The translations under genes were made by a program, and so were the position numbers. Shown piece by piece: positions 49,101 through 63,245 of a DNA stretch of 64,000 bases. The DNA lies in the NCBI RefSeq assembly GCF_009389715.1, contig NC_052393.1, forward strand, positions 1,178,001-1,242,000. Reading direction: 5' to 3'. Each line of letters begins with the position of its first letter. Position 1 is the stretch's first letter. Origin of the DNA: Phoenix dactylifera (Eukaryota; Streptophyta; Magnoliopsida; Arecales; Arecaceae). The notes beneath the pieces were generated by a model that had not been told where the DNA came from, did no database searches, and saw only the letters and a program-made list of their open reading frames with translations.

Positions 49101-52100
49101 ACCTGACTGAGCCACCAGCTGGGTTGGCATGGGGAAATCTGACCAGCTGATAGGTTAGGCTTGGGTCAAAACAGTTGAGTCTTGATAGTATGTCTTGAAC
49201 TAATAGGAAACTAACCTGACCAACCCATTCTCCCTAGTCCCTACTATACACAACGATCTCAAAAAACAGCAATTTTGACAAAAAAAAAAGGTATGTCAGC
49301 ATCTAAAAAATCAATGTAAACTACTAAAGTCTTAGAAGTATCAATCAATCAGGTAGTTTCCAAATAGCATGGGCTTGACTTAATAACAAGCTCAGTCAAC
49401 TTCATTCTTCTAGTAAAAGAGCAAAAGCTCAAACCCCACGTTTAGACTGCTCCCACAGCTCAAATATTAGCTAGCTTGCATATATATTAAGAACCTGGGT
49501 TCAACCTGAGAGTCAATCTGACGATTACGCCAAACCTGAACAGCTAGACTGAGCTTGGCTTGTACTCACTCATATGACCCAGTGAAGCCTGACTGAAAGA
49601 TCTGCCAGGCCAGGCTTTCTGCAGCTGTAATCAAATCCACATGTTTGCGTGATATTAAATAAATATATAAAGATTGTAAGTAAAAGCATCCATAATGAGA
49701 AGGGTTTTGGCATTATTAGCCTATACCGACTGAAAAAATGAAGGAACTCGCCTCACAATCTCAAACACATATAAGACACTGTGATGCTGTACCGACCATT
49801 CATTTAAGGATAGAAACATCAAGATGATGCAGCACTAATCAGTCCAACAAGAATGATTTTGGCCTGGAAAATAGAAGCAAAGAAACAAAAAAAAAACTCT
49901 GGGGGATTAGACACTTGCCTTAGATTGATCCACCTCTTTATCTGCCAATGAAACAACTCCAGCAAGTGTTTCAAGCGCTATCCCTGCAACAACATAATAT
50001 GTAACACAATTAACATAGAACAGCACCAGGCTGCCCTTATTATTTTTCTTAAAAACAAAAAGAGCCATTTAAGGACAATAAGAATCATCATCTGCACAAA
50101 GTGTTACGCACAGCATCCAAGTTCTCTAAAGAAAATTAGATTGAGAAGAGGTCATGAAAAAACAGAATAAATACCAGCGGCGTAAGTACTAGATTCAGCA
50201 CTATTGGAATCATAGCGCCATCTGCCATCACTTTGACTGAGTGCCTGCAAATAACCTAACGGTTAACTGAAGACACCCTATTACAAAAATAAGAAAATAG
50301 AAACTTCCAGAGAATGTACGAAAAGGAAAAAATATGGTAGGAAATAGTTATAGCCATCACCTTTATGGAATGAAATGTACCATCAGTATCCAGCAAAGCA
50401 ACATTAATACCATAATCCTGCATCAGAAAATAACTGAATTAAAGTCGGAATTAAACGTTAAATAGATAAAGGGTTAAGGATAAGCATAGAAGATGGCAGA
50501 GCAACATGCAATTAAACACAAACTTCCAGCCAAATGTAAGAGACAGATAGATCAAACAAAACAAGATACAGCACAGTGAGCCCTTACCTTGATATGAAGC
50601 AAGCCTCCAACAGCATAGTGAAAGTCAAGTAATGAATTTGCATCCTTTATCACAGCTTGAAGTTTTGATGCAACATCCTACAAGAAAGAGGAGTAACAAG
50701 ATAGCAATAGACCTTATATAAATGCTCAAAAGTCTACAAAATGGCTCACGTGTTCAAAAAGAATTGGTGTGACATCTTATAAATATACCTCAAAGGTTCT
50801 GGAATCAATCTGGCATCCCAAGATGCTATTGACCCTTAGTGCATGAAATAAGTCCTTGGGTATAAAAGACGATGATCCAAGTTTTTCTACAACAACTGGA
50901 CATGTTGCATGACTTATTTCAGGGCTCTTTTCTACTCCAAGAATTTGGAATGTTCTTAATGCCTCATACGCTTCTTCTAAACTGTAAAACACAATGCAGT
51001 TAGCTATCTTCAATTTCCAGTTCTAAAATTTTGACAACATATTCCAAAATAAAAGTGAATGCCACGTGATACAGCAGAAATCATAGTTCAAGGCTTAAGT
51101 TTCAGAAAACAAAAACATTGAATTCCTTCAACAGTTTGGCAAGTAATGGGTGATATCCAAATATGGATACTCAAATTTGTTTCCACCTGTGCAAAATGCT
51201 GTTTGCACATGCAATGGTAAAAGAAGATTGCTTGAATATTGATTGCAGAGAAACACAAGATCACTATGTACTCATAAGCTTAAATAAAAAGCAATCTATG
51301 AAGAAAGTTCAGCATAATCTTTAAACCACAAAGACACTGTACAACATTTCCCTGCATGCATCTACATAATAATAGAAAATTAAACCTAAATCATTTATTG
51401 GAGCTTTTTCTCCTTTTCTCAAAAAACTTATATCATTTATGTTTTATCCTCTGACATTATCTTAGAAATCCACACAACCAAGTCAAAAAAGCCTAAACTT
51501 TTTTTTTTGAGAGGAGGGAAAATACCAAGTCTTTTTTTTGCGAACCTTTTCCCTTGCTACTTGCTGGCTTAGGATAAATATCTGATCGTCCATCCTTCGA
51601 TTTGTATTACGACATATATCATGAATGTACATTAGCACACGGATGTGAAAAACATACCCAAGGGTGTGCGTATGATTTGACAACTACCACTACCAAACAG
51701 AAACAATCACAAACAAGCCAATTAATTCAAGCCCAACCATTTCAAGGGGTCCAATGAATATGGAAGTTGAATCATCCATATCCTAAAACTTTGAGGTCTC
51801 GAAAGAAAGATGAAAACAAATATAAATCTTACGGTTGGAGGGCTTGGGTTTTTAGCATTTGCTGTTTCACTAACATCTAGTGAAGACGAACTTGGACATA
51901 AAGCCAGCTACTGAAGTTGATGTTACTCAAATCCCTAGGGTTTATAGAAAAAGGGCAAATGATAATCAAGTAATGTGAAATAGTAAAGAATAACGAAAAG
52001 GACTAGTAAGGTCTTCGATTAAAGCAATACTGTCCATCAACTCAGAGATTTGTGAAAAATCTGATGTAGATGGCAAGAAGATGTTTGTTTGAAAAGAAAA

Positions 52101-53289
52101 GAAAAGAAAAGGAAAGCAGAGGAGGGAGAAGAAAGATGGGGCCGTTGGCAACTAAAGATGGAGATAAGAATGAATGAAGATAAAACGAGGAAAATTGAGA
52201 AACAAACATTAATAAATATAAAATTGGTCATGCAGAACTGCATGGAGTCTACGAGATGCTAGTTTGAGAAGAACATGGACATCCAGTACGCAGAAAACAG
52301 ACATGGAATATCATATATTATACCTGATTATCAAGTAGCGTCCAATGGATACAACTGAATCCTGTGTCACTAGACGCATCAATGCACACATCCATAGGAA
52401 AAATCAATAAGAATTTGAAAAAAAAGAAAAGCTTTATGCACAAACTAGCATACAATAGCAACAGATCACCAAATGAAAGAATTGATTTGGATGATAGCAC
52501 TATATGATTTTAAAACCATACTTTAGTCGGACACAAATCAAAGAAACATTGAGCAAGAACATACGCCATCATTCCATCAACCAAAGCTGACATCTCAGAA
52601 GGTTCTATAGAATTACGAACTACAACTTCTGCAATAGGACAAAAACTGGAGCAACAAGGACAAGCACAACGACTGATTTTATGTCAAAATTCACCAAATA
52701 TCTTCACCAACAAAGACAGGGCAACCAGTCTAGTATGGAAAAGCATGAATTGTCACTCGATGTACCCGAGAAAAGAATATGGTTAGAGAACTTTCTCGAT
52801 TGGAAGATAAACGGTTGCGTAAAATTTTCGAGTCTGACAGCAGACATCACATCAGAACATCATACATCTTCCAACAAAAACAAAAAACAAGAAAAGAAAT
52901 AAAAGAAATCAGGAACCTTCTAACTAGAAAAGAAATTTTGCAAATGGATTGAGTGCAATAACAAGATCCACGTTTCCAAGAATTCCAAGTCAAGCAGGTC
53001 AAAAAATATGACTACTATTCGAATCTAGATTAACTAAAACCAATAAGAAATTCTTTAGAACCGGAATAAGGTTTTAGAAAAAATCTACAGCGAATTGGAA
53101 TTATATTTTTCTCATTGGTGATTAGAGTAAAACATCCAACCTTCCGAACGATCCATCGGTCGGCACGAAGATCTCCAATGCAGCGGATCGGTGGGCATCA
53201 TTGATCGGCCGAATGACGGCAGCCCCGGAGATGGACAGAGACGCACATATCAGAGCCAGAAACCCTAGATGCCTCAGGTTTCTGGCCAT
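40141..53289 (-). CDS. RPN2: Oligosaccharyltransferase subunit 2 (ribophorin II / SWP1; HAP6-like)
   Basis: Nineteen exons (minus): 53289-53141, 50981-50789, 50677-50588, 50417-50361, 50244-50175, 49983-49919, 48177-48123, 47200-47073, 46981-46866, 45483-45414, 44420-44316, 44105-44016, 43923-43775, 43270-43159, 43080-42997, 41269-41189, 41113-40889, 40462-40340, 40257-40141. All joins keep frame, giving 692 residues, about the length I recall for Arabidopsis HAP6. Residues 1-24 are a signal peptide. The body has [38 protein letters not shown] and [20 protein letters not shown], known from RPN2. Hydrophobic spans lie near 594-613, 633-653 and 662-676, ending with a lysine tail. It is a non-catalytic ER-membrane subunit of the complex that N-glycosylates Asn-X-Ser/Thr. 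Introns 6 and 9 begin GCAAGT (GC-AG). In Arabidopsis HAP6 loss affects pollen tubes. Confidence 0.94.
43359..43377. repeat. G-run (G11-T-G7) in an RPN2 intron
   Basis: Two long G runs separated by one T, followed by a G-rich zone to about 43415. On the gene's sense strand it is C-rich. It could form a quadruplex on the plus strand. Confidence 0.85.
45938..46025. repeat. TACC-ended repeat, copy 4 (short form)
   Basis: Begins GGTACGCGAAACC and ends AAATCGCAGCATACC, only 88 bases. Its core has GGTATGGTATGGTACC words. Here the purine tract (46040-46206) lies outside the right end rather than inside. In RPN2 intron 9. Confidence 0.5.
46040..46206. repeat. (GA)n-rich purine tract
   Basis: Two blocks of GAGA repeats (about 46066-46105 and 46180-46206) flank a short GC-rich piece. 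In RPN2 intron 9, next to TACC-ended copy 4. Confidence 0.85.
48440..49640. repeat. Degenerate dispersed repeat, CCTGACC/GGGTTGG-rich
   Basis: Within RPN2 intron 6. Words such as AACCCAACATATTGGGTTCA, GGCCAGGCC and CCTGACCAACCC recur at both ends. Similar in style to the GGGCC-rich element at 4303-4779. Terminal repeats were not found, so the class and borders are uncertain. A pyrimidine-rich zone (48690-49080) lies in the middle. Confidence 0.3.
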
Positions 53290-54841
53290 TGCTGAAGGAG
53301 GGGAAGAGATCGAGAGCCCAGCAAGGTGAGGAATCGATCGAAAGGATCCAAGGGGACCTCGATCAAATGAGCAGCAACTCTAGGGTTTACTGGCGCCGAC
53401 TGAAGGAGCTTTCCACGCCGCCCGTCTGCTCTTCTCACCCCCAAAACCACTGGGGGTTCAACTTGCCGGCTATTACCGGTATCGTTTTCCCCGGCTGCAA
53501 AAGACCCCATCTTGACGAAACCCAAACTCACACCCGTCACTGTGATTACGTGGGGACCACAGGTTTGAAAATGGGCTAATCTTCTTTTCCTTTTTGATAA
53601 TTGGAAAGCATGGTATTCAGTGGACTAATGCGAGGAGTGATCAGCTGCAAGAGTCGTTCCACAAAAGAAAGAGGGGCTATAGCAAGACTAACCAAGAATT
53701 TCACCATTGGGAGCCGGTGCCTTTCGAAGCACTTTCACGTGGAAACTGAAGTCGTCTTGTGTCACTCGTTCCCCACATAAACCTACCTATAGTGATGTCA
53801 AAGTACTAATGACCATGACGGTTTGGTTAAGCTTGGTTACGACGACGTCGAGTTGACAGCGGAGGAAGACTCGGCATTCAGGCGAGCCACCTGGTGGTGT
53901 GGTACGTAGTGGCGCGAAGGTGCAATTGAGCGACCGTCTTGAGTTGAGCTGAACTCCATCAGACAGACCGCTGGACCTGAGACTCGCTTTTTCAGGCTCC
54001 TACTCACAGCGAAGAGTGAAGTCTTTATGGGCTACGGTAGCCCATTTAAAGCAGCAGACTGACGTGGGCCAAGTCTAGCCCACGACGGCAGCGTAATGGG
54101 CTGACAGAACTTCACAAAGAGTCCCTCTCTCGCTCTCTCTTGCCCTCTCCCTGTTGGAATTGGGGGAGGATGGCATGCAAAGATACGGGACAACAAAGAT
54201 TGACCATTGTGATCTTACTGCTGTAAATTTTTGCATGCTTCATATACATTCAAAGTCTAAAAGTAAAACCTGCCAACACACCCACCAAACCAAACATAGA
54301 GGAACAATATGACATCGGCAAAATGATGCAATTAAGCATTGTTTGCCATTTTCTACTGTATTGTAAAACAAATTCATAAGGCTGTTTTTATAATCCTGCA
54401 GCACAGGTGATTAATTCTTTATGATTATCAACAACTGCAACTATGTGTAATGATGGGATCCTCTTGACAATTGTTTCTGTCTCAGCTCTCATCTTTACCC
54501 AATTTTCAGGTAACAATGGCATACATGTCATGGCCTGGTTAGGCCAGCATTACCTGCATTATCAAGCATCTAATTGATCTTGCACTGTAACAGACAAGAA
54601 GAGATACAGATCATGGATGTCAGTTATTCCCTTGAAATTAGTCTTCAGTACTAAAGTAAACAATAAACAATTAACCGCAGATTGTCCTCGACATAAGGTT
54701 CTACACAACCATGTTTTTCATACAATGGCATCGCAAGAGTTTCTAGTTTCGTGAAACCCAGAAGTTGTCCGGGAGCATGGCATGTTTTCTGACATCAGAA
54801 GGAAACATAAAGTTCGTCCAATATTGTGCATCAATGATCCC
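53290..54841. other. Intergenic region, RPN2 promoter side and NOP10 3' side
   Basis: The first few hundred bases upstream of the RPN2 ATG should hold its leader and promoter; no convincing TATA box was found. From 53600 to 54160 is a moderately GC-rich stretch with a CT-rich run (54121-54150) and no gene signature. The remainder is likely the NOP10 3' UTR. Confidence 0.5.
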
Positions 54842-57042
54842 TCAGTACTTTGGTGGTGGCTTCTGGGTTGGAAGCAGACCAAATCGTTTCTTCAGAAGAA
54901 CCCGTTGCCTGGAGTACTTATCATCTGGGGAGAAGCGAGCTGTAAAGGAGAGTGGCACACTATTAGTGAAATTATACTGCATCAAGAACAACAATAAATG
55001 AAGCTATCGATGAGCTTAGCAGAATGTTAAAAGAATACAGATTAGAGATTCCTAAGCTAATTCTTAATATGAAGATGGCGCTGTGAAGCTAATGTTAATG
55101 TGTTCCCCTCACCCAAAAGGGAAACATTCACACCCAAAAAGAAAGAATACAAAAAAGAAATGTTGCATAAGGTGAGTTTCATCTACATGCAGTAATTATA
55201 GTTTTCTGTCAATTTTGAGACTATTTGCGGTCCTTAATCATGAAGAAATAAAAATGTGTCCTGCATCTGCAAGTTGTGCCCATGAAGCACATGGTATTCT
55301 CGATGTATTCAACTGTGACAGCAAACCAGCACAAACTACTGGTTGGAGCGACCCTATGACAATAAACTGTATATGGTCTTCCAGCAAACATTTCTTACCA
55401 CAATAGGCCCAACACCAAACCTTTGTACCTCACGCCTGTACATAGATGCTTTTCTGTTTTTAAAGGGAATATGTCAAGCACTTTCTTGTCATCGCAAGTA
55501 TTATCATGTACCTAAAATCTTCACAGACTTCTGGAGACGACCACTGATGCAAAACCGAGTCATGTCTTCACATGCATGTAATTCTTAACCATAACCATAA
55601 GCCATAAGCCATAAAGCCTTCTCCCAACTGACAGTGTTGGAATATTAGGTGGGAGCACAGGAAAAAAAAAGTGATACAAATGATAATGGAATGCACTGGC
55701 ATGACTTAGCGGTTTTCATCGGTCATTTGGCTGTAAATGAGGGGCATAGAGGACGCAACCTATTGTTATCAATAGTTTTATATGCAAGCTACTGGATCAA
55801 GATTTGATCAATGTGCAATTCAATGGTCCTTATATAAACTATATCCATGGACTTGCAATGAGCCATCCAGGGCCTAAGACACGATTAGGTTAACAGAATC
55901 TAAATCAATGCAATGTACTCAATACCCATTTAATCCATTATGCATTTGATTATAGGTTACATCCCAAATTGAGTAAGACTCACATCTTCTGAAATTAGTT
56001 TGACCAAACTCAGAAGCAATGAAATTGACCTGATATAACTTGGTTTATTCAGCCTGTGAAACCCCCAGGCAAGTTTCTTGCTCAGCTTTGCTGAAATATT
56101 AAACCAAATATCACAAACTCCAGATGCTTTGCTCTTGCAAATGGATTTCAAAGCAAATATCATCATGATGCCATTAGATTGTCCAATTAACAAGGAATAA
56201 TGCAAGTAATGACAATGTTTTCTTATTTAAATACTTTACGGAGATATTTTCATGACATTGCATTTATGAAGCAATGTGATCTTAGATCCCTTTAAGTCTT
56301 TTATTTTCAATAAAAGATTTTTAAAAAAGTGAATAATCAAGCAGACAAGTTATGATAAACCATTTTACTGTACCTGGATGAGCAGATTGTGTTGCCATAC
56401 CAAGAGGTGATTCCTTCTATAAGCAGAAATTGAACCAATGTCAGTAGGAAAAAACATAGACACTTTATAATAGAAAAGACAATGCCCAAAAACTGTCATA
56501 AAAAATAAATACAGTAAAAAATTAATAAACATGTGGAGTACCAATTTGATGACAAATCAATTAAAGCAAGATGTAAGACAATAATTTATTAAAAGGCCTA
56601 CATGGAGGTGCCTCCTTGCAAGATGGAAAAAGAAAAAAAGAAAAAAACTAACACTGCTTACACAAATGGTTATTCAAATGTAAGTTTGAAATTTTTTGCT
56701 AATCAACAATAGGCTAAACTAAAGATTCCAAGTAATATTGACCAGGGAAATCCTAATAATCAATACAGATGCACAACTAGAATGATGACATTCAAAATAT
56801 GTGGAGATGAAGAGGTAATTGCCTTAAATAAATTGAAGGCCAATTTTCGGCAGCAAATTTTTAGACCAACAACATTCCTTCAGAGACATATTACTTCGAT
56901 TAGCTTATACTTCTAACAAAATAGTAATATATGCAACCTGAAGATATCATCACATCCTATTCTCTGTCCAATTTAAACTAAGGTGAAACATGTCGGAGCT
57001 ATAGAAATTTTTCTCTCTTTTTTTCTCTTTTTTTTTCTTTTT

Positions 57043-57073
<31 letters not shown>

Positions 57074-59659
57074 TGGACACATTATGTCATTTATCTTACC
57101 TAACAAATCAGGATTTAGTTAAATAACTATCTTCAGAACCTAAATTCGCTTTAAGAGAAAGGGAGAGAAACAAGTTATCTTTCACAGTTCTTCATAAGAA
57201 GAATCACATATCGCTTGTTGCTGGCTAGATCAAAATGCAGATCTGTTGATCTTTTAAAACCTTTCAAAAATAAGATACTATTTCGCCTCAAATTTCTCTC
57301 TTTCCAAATTTGCTGCCAAATCAAAAGTTCTACAATCAGCAGTACTTATCCAAGTGTATTCAAGCTTTGACTTGAATTGGAATTGTGAATATGAACAAAG
57401 CTTACTTTGCCTCAAATTTCTCTAATTTCCAAACTTGCTGCCAAATCACAATTTTACAATCAGCACTACTTGTCCGACCTAACATTCAAGCTTTTAACTC
57501 CAATTGAAGTTGTGAATATCCCCAAAGCATGCAAAGGAAAATAAATCCAGGTCAATGAAGCCACAATATGGAGGCAGTCTATTATATTATACTCTGAATA
57601 ACAAACATATCTATTTTGGATAAACACTGATTCCCTTTTAACAATGTCATGCCATTGAAGCTCGTTACAAAAAATATTAAACATGCAACACCTTGAAACT
57701 TGCACAAATAAAAAGGGTGCTTCAAGACACTCTTCAAACTATAGCACATAAACCAAATATCAGAAACTAATAAAACGGCCAAACATGAAAGAAATCTTTT
57801 AGTTCTCATATTTACAATTAGGATGACTAGAAAATTTTATCTAGTCTAACACAGCAGAGCAAAATTTCCAAAGGTCTAAATCTTCACCGTCCTGATCATG
57901 GAGGTCAACATCATAATCATCATTCAAGTTTTCACATATCCCAATTGACTTGATGTCGCACCAAAACAAGAGTGTTAAATCAAAGGATTTGACAGATTTA
58001 TCTGGTTGTTAATCTTAGGACAAGCCTTGTAGCCCAATAAACCCACATCATCAACTTGCACCGGTTAGCATAAATCAGTTGCTAGAGCTTCAAGGATAGA
58101 GTGTATGAAATGGCACAGCAAAATCACTATTCTGATAACAATAATACAAATTCCTTCAAAACTTTATTATGTTATTAATACTTTTGACAAAACTAATGTA
58201 CAACCACAAACATTTATCCCCTTCCAATATATACTTACAAAGTCCCCAACATCAGATCCTTTAATGGAATCTTTTATTAGCATTTCTAGCTACCAATAAT
58301 CAAAAGTTGCTTATCCAGAACAACTCTACACATGTTCCTAAAAAACACCATGGATGCTGCTTTTACACACTTAACTAGACCCGACAGGCAAACTCCTTCA
58401 TTAGGTTCCTCGTCCGTGCTACTCAGAAATTATTTTAAATACTGGTATGCTTATTCAAGCTGCATACATAAGGGATTTAAAGAAAAACATATAACGAAGG
58501 TAATCCACCCCTTATAAGATAGCAATCTCCTGTTCCACCTTGCATTTACTCTTCTGAACCTTTTTACAGTCAGATTCCAATCATGCATTGATAGTCTAGA
58601 CAGCTTGCTAAAGGCATAACGGGTAGCCGTACCTCTCTGTTTCAGAAAGTACGAAAGCATCTTATTTGCTTTATTCCTTCTTTGAGAAAAGACCTAGACC
58701 AAGATAATTGAGAAGTCCTGGTTAGTACATCTTACTAAGTCCTTAGCTGTAAAAGGCAAGGAGGTGGTGTAAAATCCGTTTCGACGATGTCTTCATATTT
58801 ATATTTGGGCTAGACAAATCACACCTATTCATATAAACAGTTGTCTTTGGCAACATAGATTAGTTTCTCTCATAGATTTTCTGCACAGAAATCTGAAATG
58901 TCATCCTAAGTTCAAATTTCATACGGATGTCCGTATCTGAAGTTATTTTGATTCCCCTGCATATTCTGTGTCCAATCATCCGGATCAGTTGTGCACCAAC
59001 AATGACCCAATAAAGTTGAACTCGGCAGCTCGGGCATGACCTCAAGCCCATAATTGTTTGATACTCATCAGCGTTATTTACATATGTATTTGTTTACAAT
59101 TATTGCATTACATTTGCATAATTTAAAATAGAACTCTCACCATCCCTATACTGGCACGCATTGGTGGGGCAGTGGTAAGATATGCAATTTTGTGGATGGT
59201 TAATCTACAGCTGCGGATAAAAACATCAAAGAGATATTTTTCATCATGCACAATTGGGGCGAGCTACACAAAGATGATGGTCAAATTTTTCGGATCTTTA
59301 AGTTATGTCCCGCTATCATCAGCAAATTACACATAAGTAATCCTCCCAAAGAAGCATTGCTGTTTCACTAAAACAGAAAACCATAAAATAACCCAATACT
59401 AATGACACTATAATAGTATCAAGGAAAGCAAATCTTGGAAATAGTACAAAAATAGAGTAAGTTTACTGCATGTAAATCTATCGAGAACATCAGTAAATCA
59501 TCTTGAAACCCATAATCATCAATACCAATCAAAATTGAAGAAATCCAAAGTCAAAAATAGCATAAAAGTCGATAAACAGATCTAAGAGGGAGCGTAAGGA
59601 GCTACCTTGGTGGTGTAAACCTTGTCCCCATTCTCATTTATGTAGAATTGAAGATACAT
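54842..59659 (-). CDS. NOP10: H/ACA ribonucleoprotein subunit NOP10
   Basis: Three coding exons (minus): 59659-59606, 56416-56374, 54939-54842. They join in frame to 64 residues, the normal length for eukaryotic NOP10. It begins [18 protein letters not shown], continues [20 protein letters not shown] and ends [11 protein letters not shown], all hallmark blocks; the [12 protein letters not shown] basic patch is intact. NOP10 sits between dyskerin/CBF5 and NHP2 in the H/ACA snoRNP that pseudouridylates rRNA and snRNA, in nucleolus and Cajal bodies. The first two introns are 3.2 and 1.4 kb, so the gene is over 4.8 kb for 195 coding bases. A 5' UTR intron lies upstream (60072-59686). Both small exons are easy to miss in automatic annotation. 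Confidence 0.96.
57038..57073. repeat. Poly-T/poly-G junction tract
   Basis: T15 followed directly by G21, after a CT-rich lead-in from 57010. In NOP10 intron 2 (between coding exons 1 and 2). Confidence 0.9.
57280..57528. repeat. Local tandem duplication, two units of about 120 bases
   Basis: 57280-57399 and 57404-57528 match along their length, with shared words GCCTCAAATTTCTCT, TTGCTGCCAAATCA and TACAATCAGCA, and scattered differences. In NOP10 intron. Confidence 0.75.
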
Positions 59660-59895
59660 GGCCGCGTGCGTTGAGATGCTAAACTCTGCAAAAATCACGT
59701 ATTTTCAACAAAAAAAGATAGGATTCAAACAGAACGACGTGCGCCGATTTCGCTCCAATCCAAAACTTATCACGATCAAAAAATAACGCAATAGCATCGA
59801 AAACCGTTTCAGCAGTTTTAAGGTGAATCAGAAAAATTGCTATCGATTAAAAGGTTCTTTTTGACGCGGCTTCAATATCTTGAGGAAACTCCGGA

Positions 59896-59915
59896 CCCCC
59901 CCCCCCAAAAAAAAA
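59896..59915. repeat. Poly-C/poly-A junction (T9G11 on minus)
   Basis: C11 followed directly by A9; on the minus strand this is T then G, as at 15662 and 57038. In the NOP10 5' UTR intron. Confidence 0.9.
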
Positions 59916-60035
59916 GGAAAAGAAAAACATCGATAAGAGAACTATAGTGAGAATTATAGACAAAGTCCTCTGTTCCTTTTGATTATACGATCCATGGAAA
60001 GCTTGATTCGATGCAAAATAGAAAAGAAAAGAAAC

Positions 60036-60117
60036 AAACCCTAGAAATAATGGGGAGGAAGAGAAGTCGCACCTCTGTGAGTTGAGAGGTCCTGGACGTC
60101 ACTAGAAGTAAACCCTA
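60036..60117 (-). promoter_or_regulatory. NOP10 leader with two telo-boxes
   Basis: AAACCCTA occurs at 60036-60043 and 60110-60117. Telo-boxes near the transcription start are typical of plant ribosome-biogenesis and translation genes. The donor of the 5' UTR intron (GAG/GTGCGA) puts the leader exon end at 60073, so one box lies in the leader or promoter and the other in the intron. No TATA box seen; transcription start inferred near 60200. Confidence 0.5.
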
Positions 60118-60371
60118 GAAATATGGGTTTTACTTCTTGATCCTGAGTCGGCTTAAACCCTCGCGCGCCCAATCATCGCGCACTGCTCGCTGTGAGATCT
60201 GTTCCGGCGGATGAGCGGCAGAGTTCGGATCGATTTGAGATCTGTGCAGCGAGTGATCCAACGATGGATGGGCACGAAGAAAGGTGAATTCTTCTTTCGA
60301 GCTAAGGATAGGACCGCCATTTGGGATGGAACTGCTAATGGATAGCCGGTGGCGTTATCTGATCAAATAAA

Positions 60372-60693
60372 TTAATAATCACGCAAAAAACTCTGAACTG
60401 TTTTTTAATTCTTTTTAAACTTTAATTTTGCGTAACTAGATTACCAAACTTTTAAATTCATCCAATTTAGACTCTGGCTCTGAATTTCTTCTAGCTGCCG
60501 TGATGGAATTATTATATGATGTCACATGAGGCATCAACCTCTTCTCCGATAATCCTATCACGGCAGCCAGGCGGAATTTATAGTCAAGATCCGAATTATA
60601 TAAAATTAAAAATCCGATGGTCTAATTGAATTAAATTAAAGGTTAAAAAAATAACAAATTTTAAATAGTTCAAATTTTTTTACGTAATTATTC
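60372..60693. mobile_element. Foldback MITE with arms of about 140 bases
   Basis: The left arm (TTAATAATCACGCAAAAAAC... to CTAGCTGCCGTGATGGAATT, 60372-60509) is an inverted copy of the right arm (about 60552-60693, CACGGCAGCC... to ...TTACGTAATTATTC). The arms differ at many bases and the loop is about 40 bases. Long inverted arms suggest a Mutator-like MITE. The 9-base flanks are only partly alike, so the class is unsure. Confidence 0.6.
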
Positions 60694-62598
<1,905 letters not shown>

Positions 62599-62819
62599 GA
62601 TGCTTGCAATTCTAGAATGCATAGAAAACAATAAATGTTCTCCCAATTCTTGGTTATAATTATTGTTTTTTTTTCCTTTCCACGAGTGATTATTAAGTAC
62701 AAACAAACGTAATATAGAAAGCAAATCACACGCATTACAGCAAAAGATTAACTTTTGCTGTTTCTGAAGCTAAATACTGAGCGAGTGTCCAATAAATTTA
62801 ATATATATATATATATATA

Positions 62820-63245
62820 TCCTTCTAAAAATTTAAATTTATATGAGTATTTTTCTAAAATTTATATTTATTTTTATGTCTTCATAAAACACTATTTTTA
62901 CACAAATGCTCCTAATATAACAGTTCTTCTAACATCATTAATAAAAATAATATTTATTTTAATTAAAAATAAAATAAAATTTTAAGATTATTTTTTTGTC
63001 CTCTATCACGATGGCCTTATGTTTCTTTTTGTGCATCTACTCATTAAGAATATTTTAGTTATTTTAATTTAAAATTATTAATTTTTTAAAGGTGTTAGAT
63101 GGCATGGGTACATATGTCAAAATAAGAATAAAAAATAGTAGAATAGCAAAATAAGTGTTTTATGAGGTATATGCAAATGTCAAATTTAAGAAGATATTCA
63201 TGCAAAATTTGTTATTTTGGGGGGTATTTATGCAAACAAGTCTTT
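62820..63245. repeat. Inverted-repeat element with TCATAAAACAC / GTGTTTTATGA
   Basis: The left part (CTTCATAAAACACTATTTTT, near 62880) pairs with GTGTTTTATGAGG near 63152 in inverted orientation. The outer zones share further ATGCAAA/TTTGCAT-type words. Similar to the fragment at 7790-7920. Non-coding; borders approximate. Confidence 0.35.
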
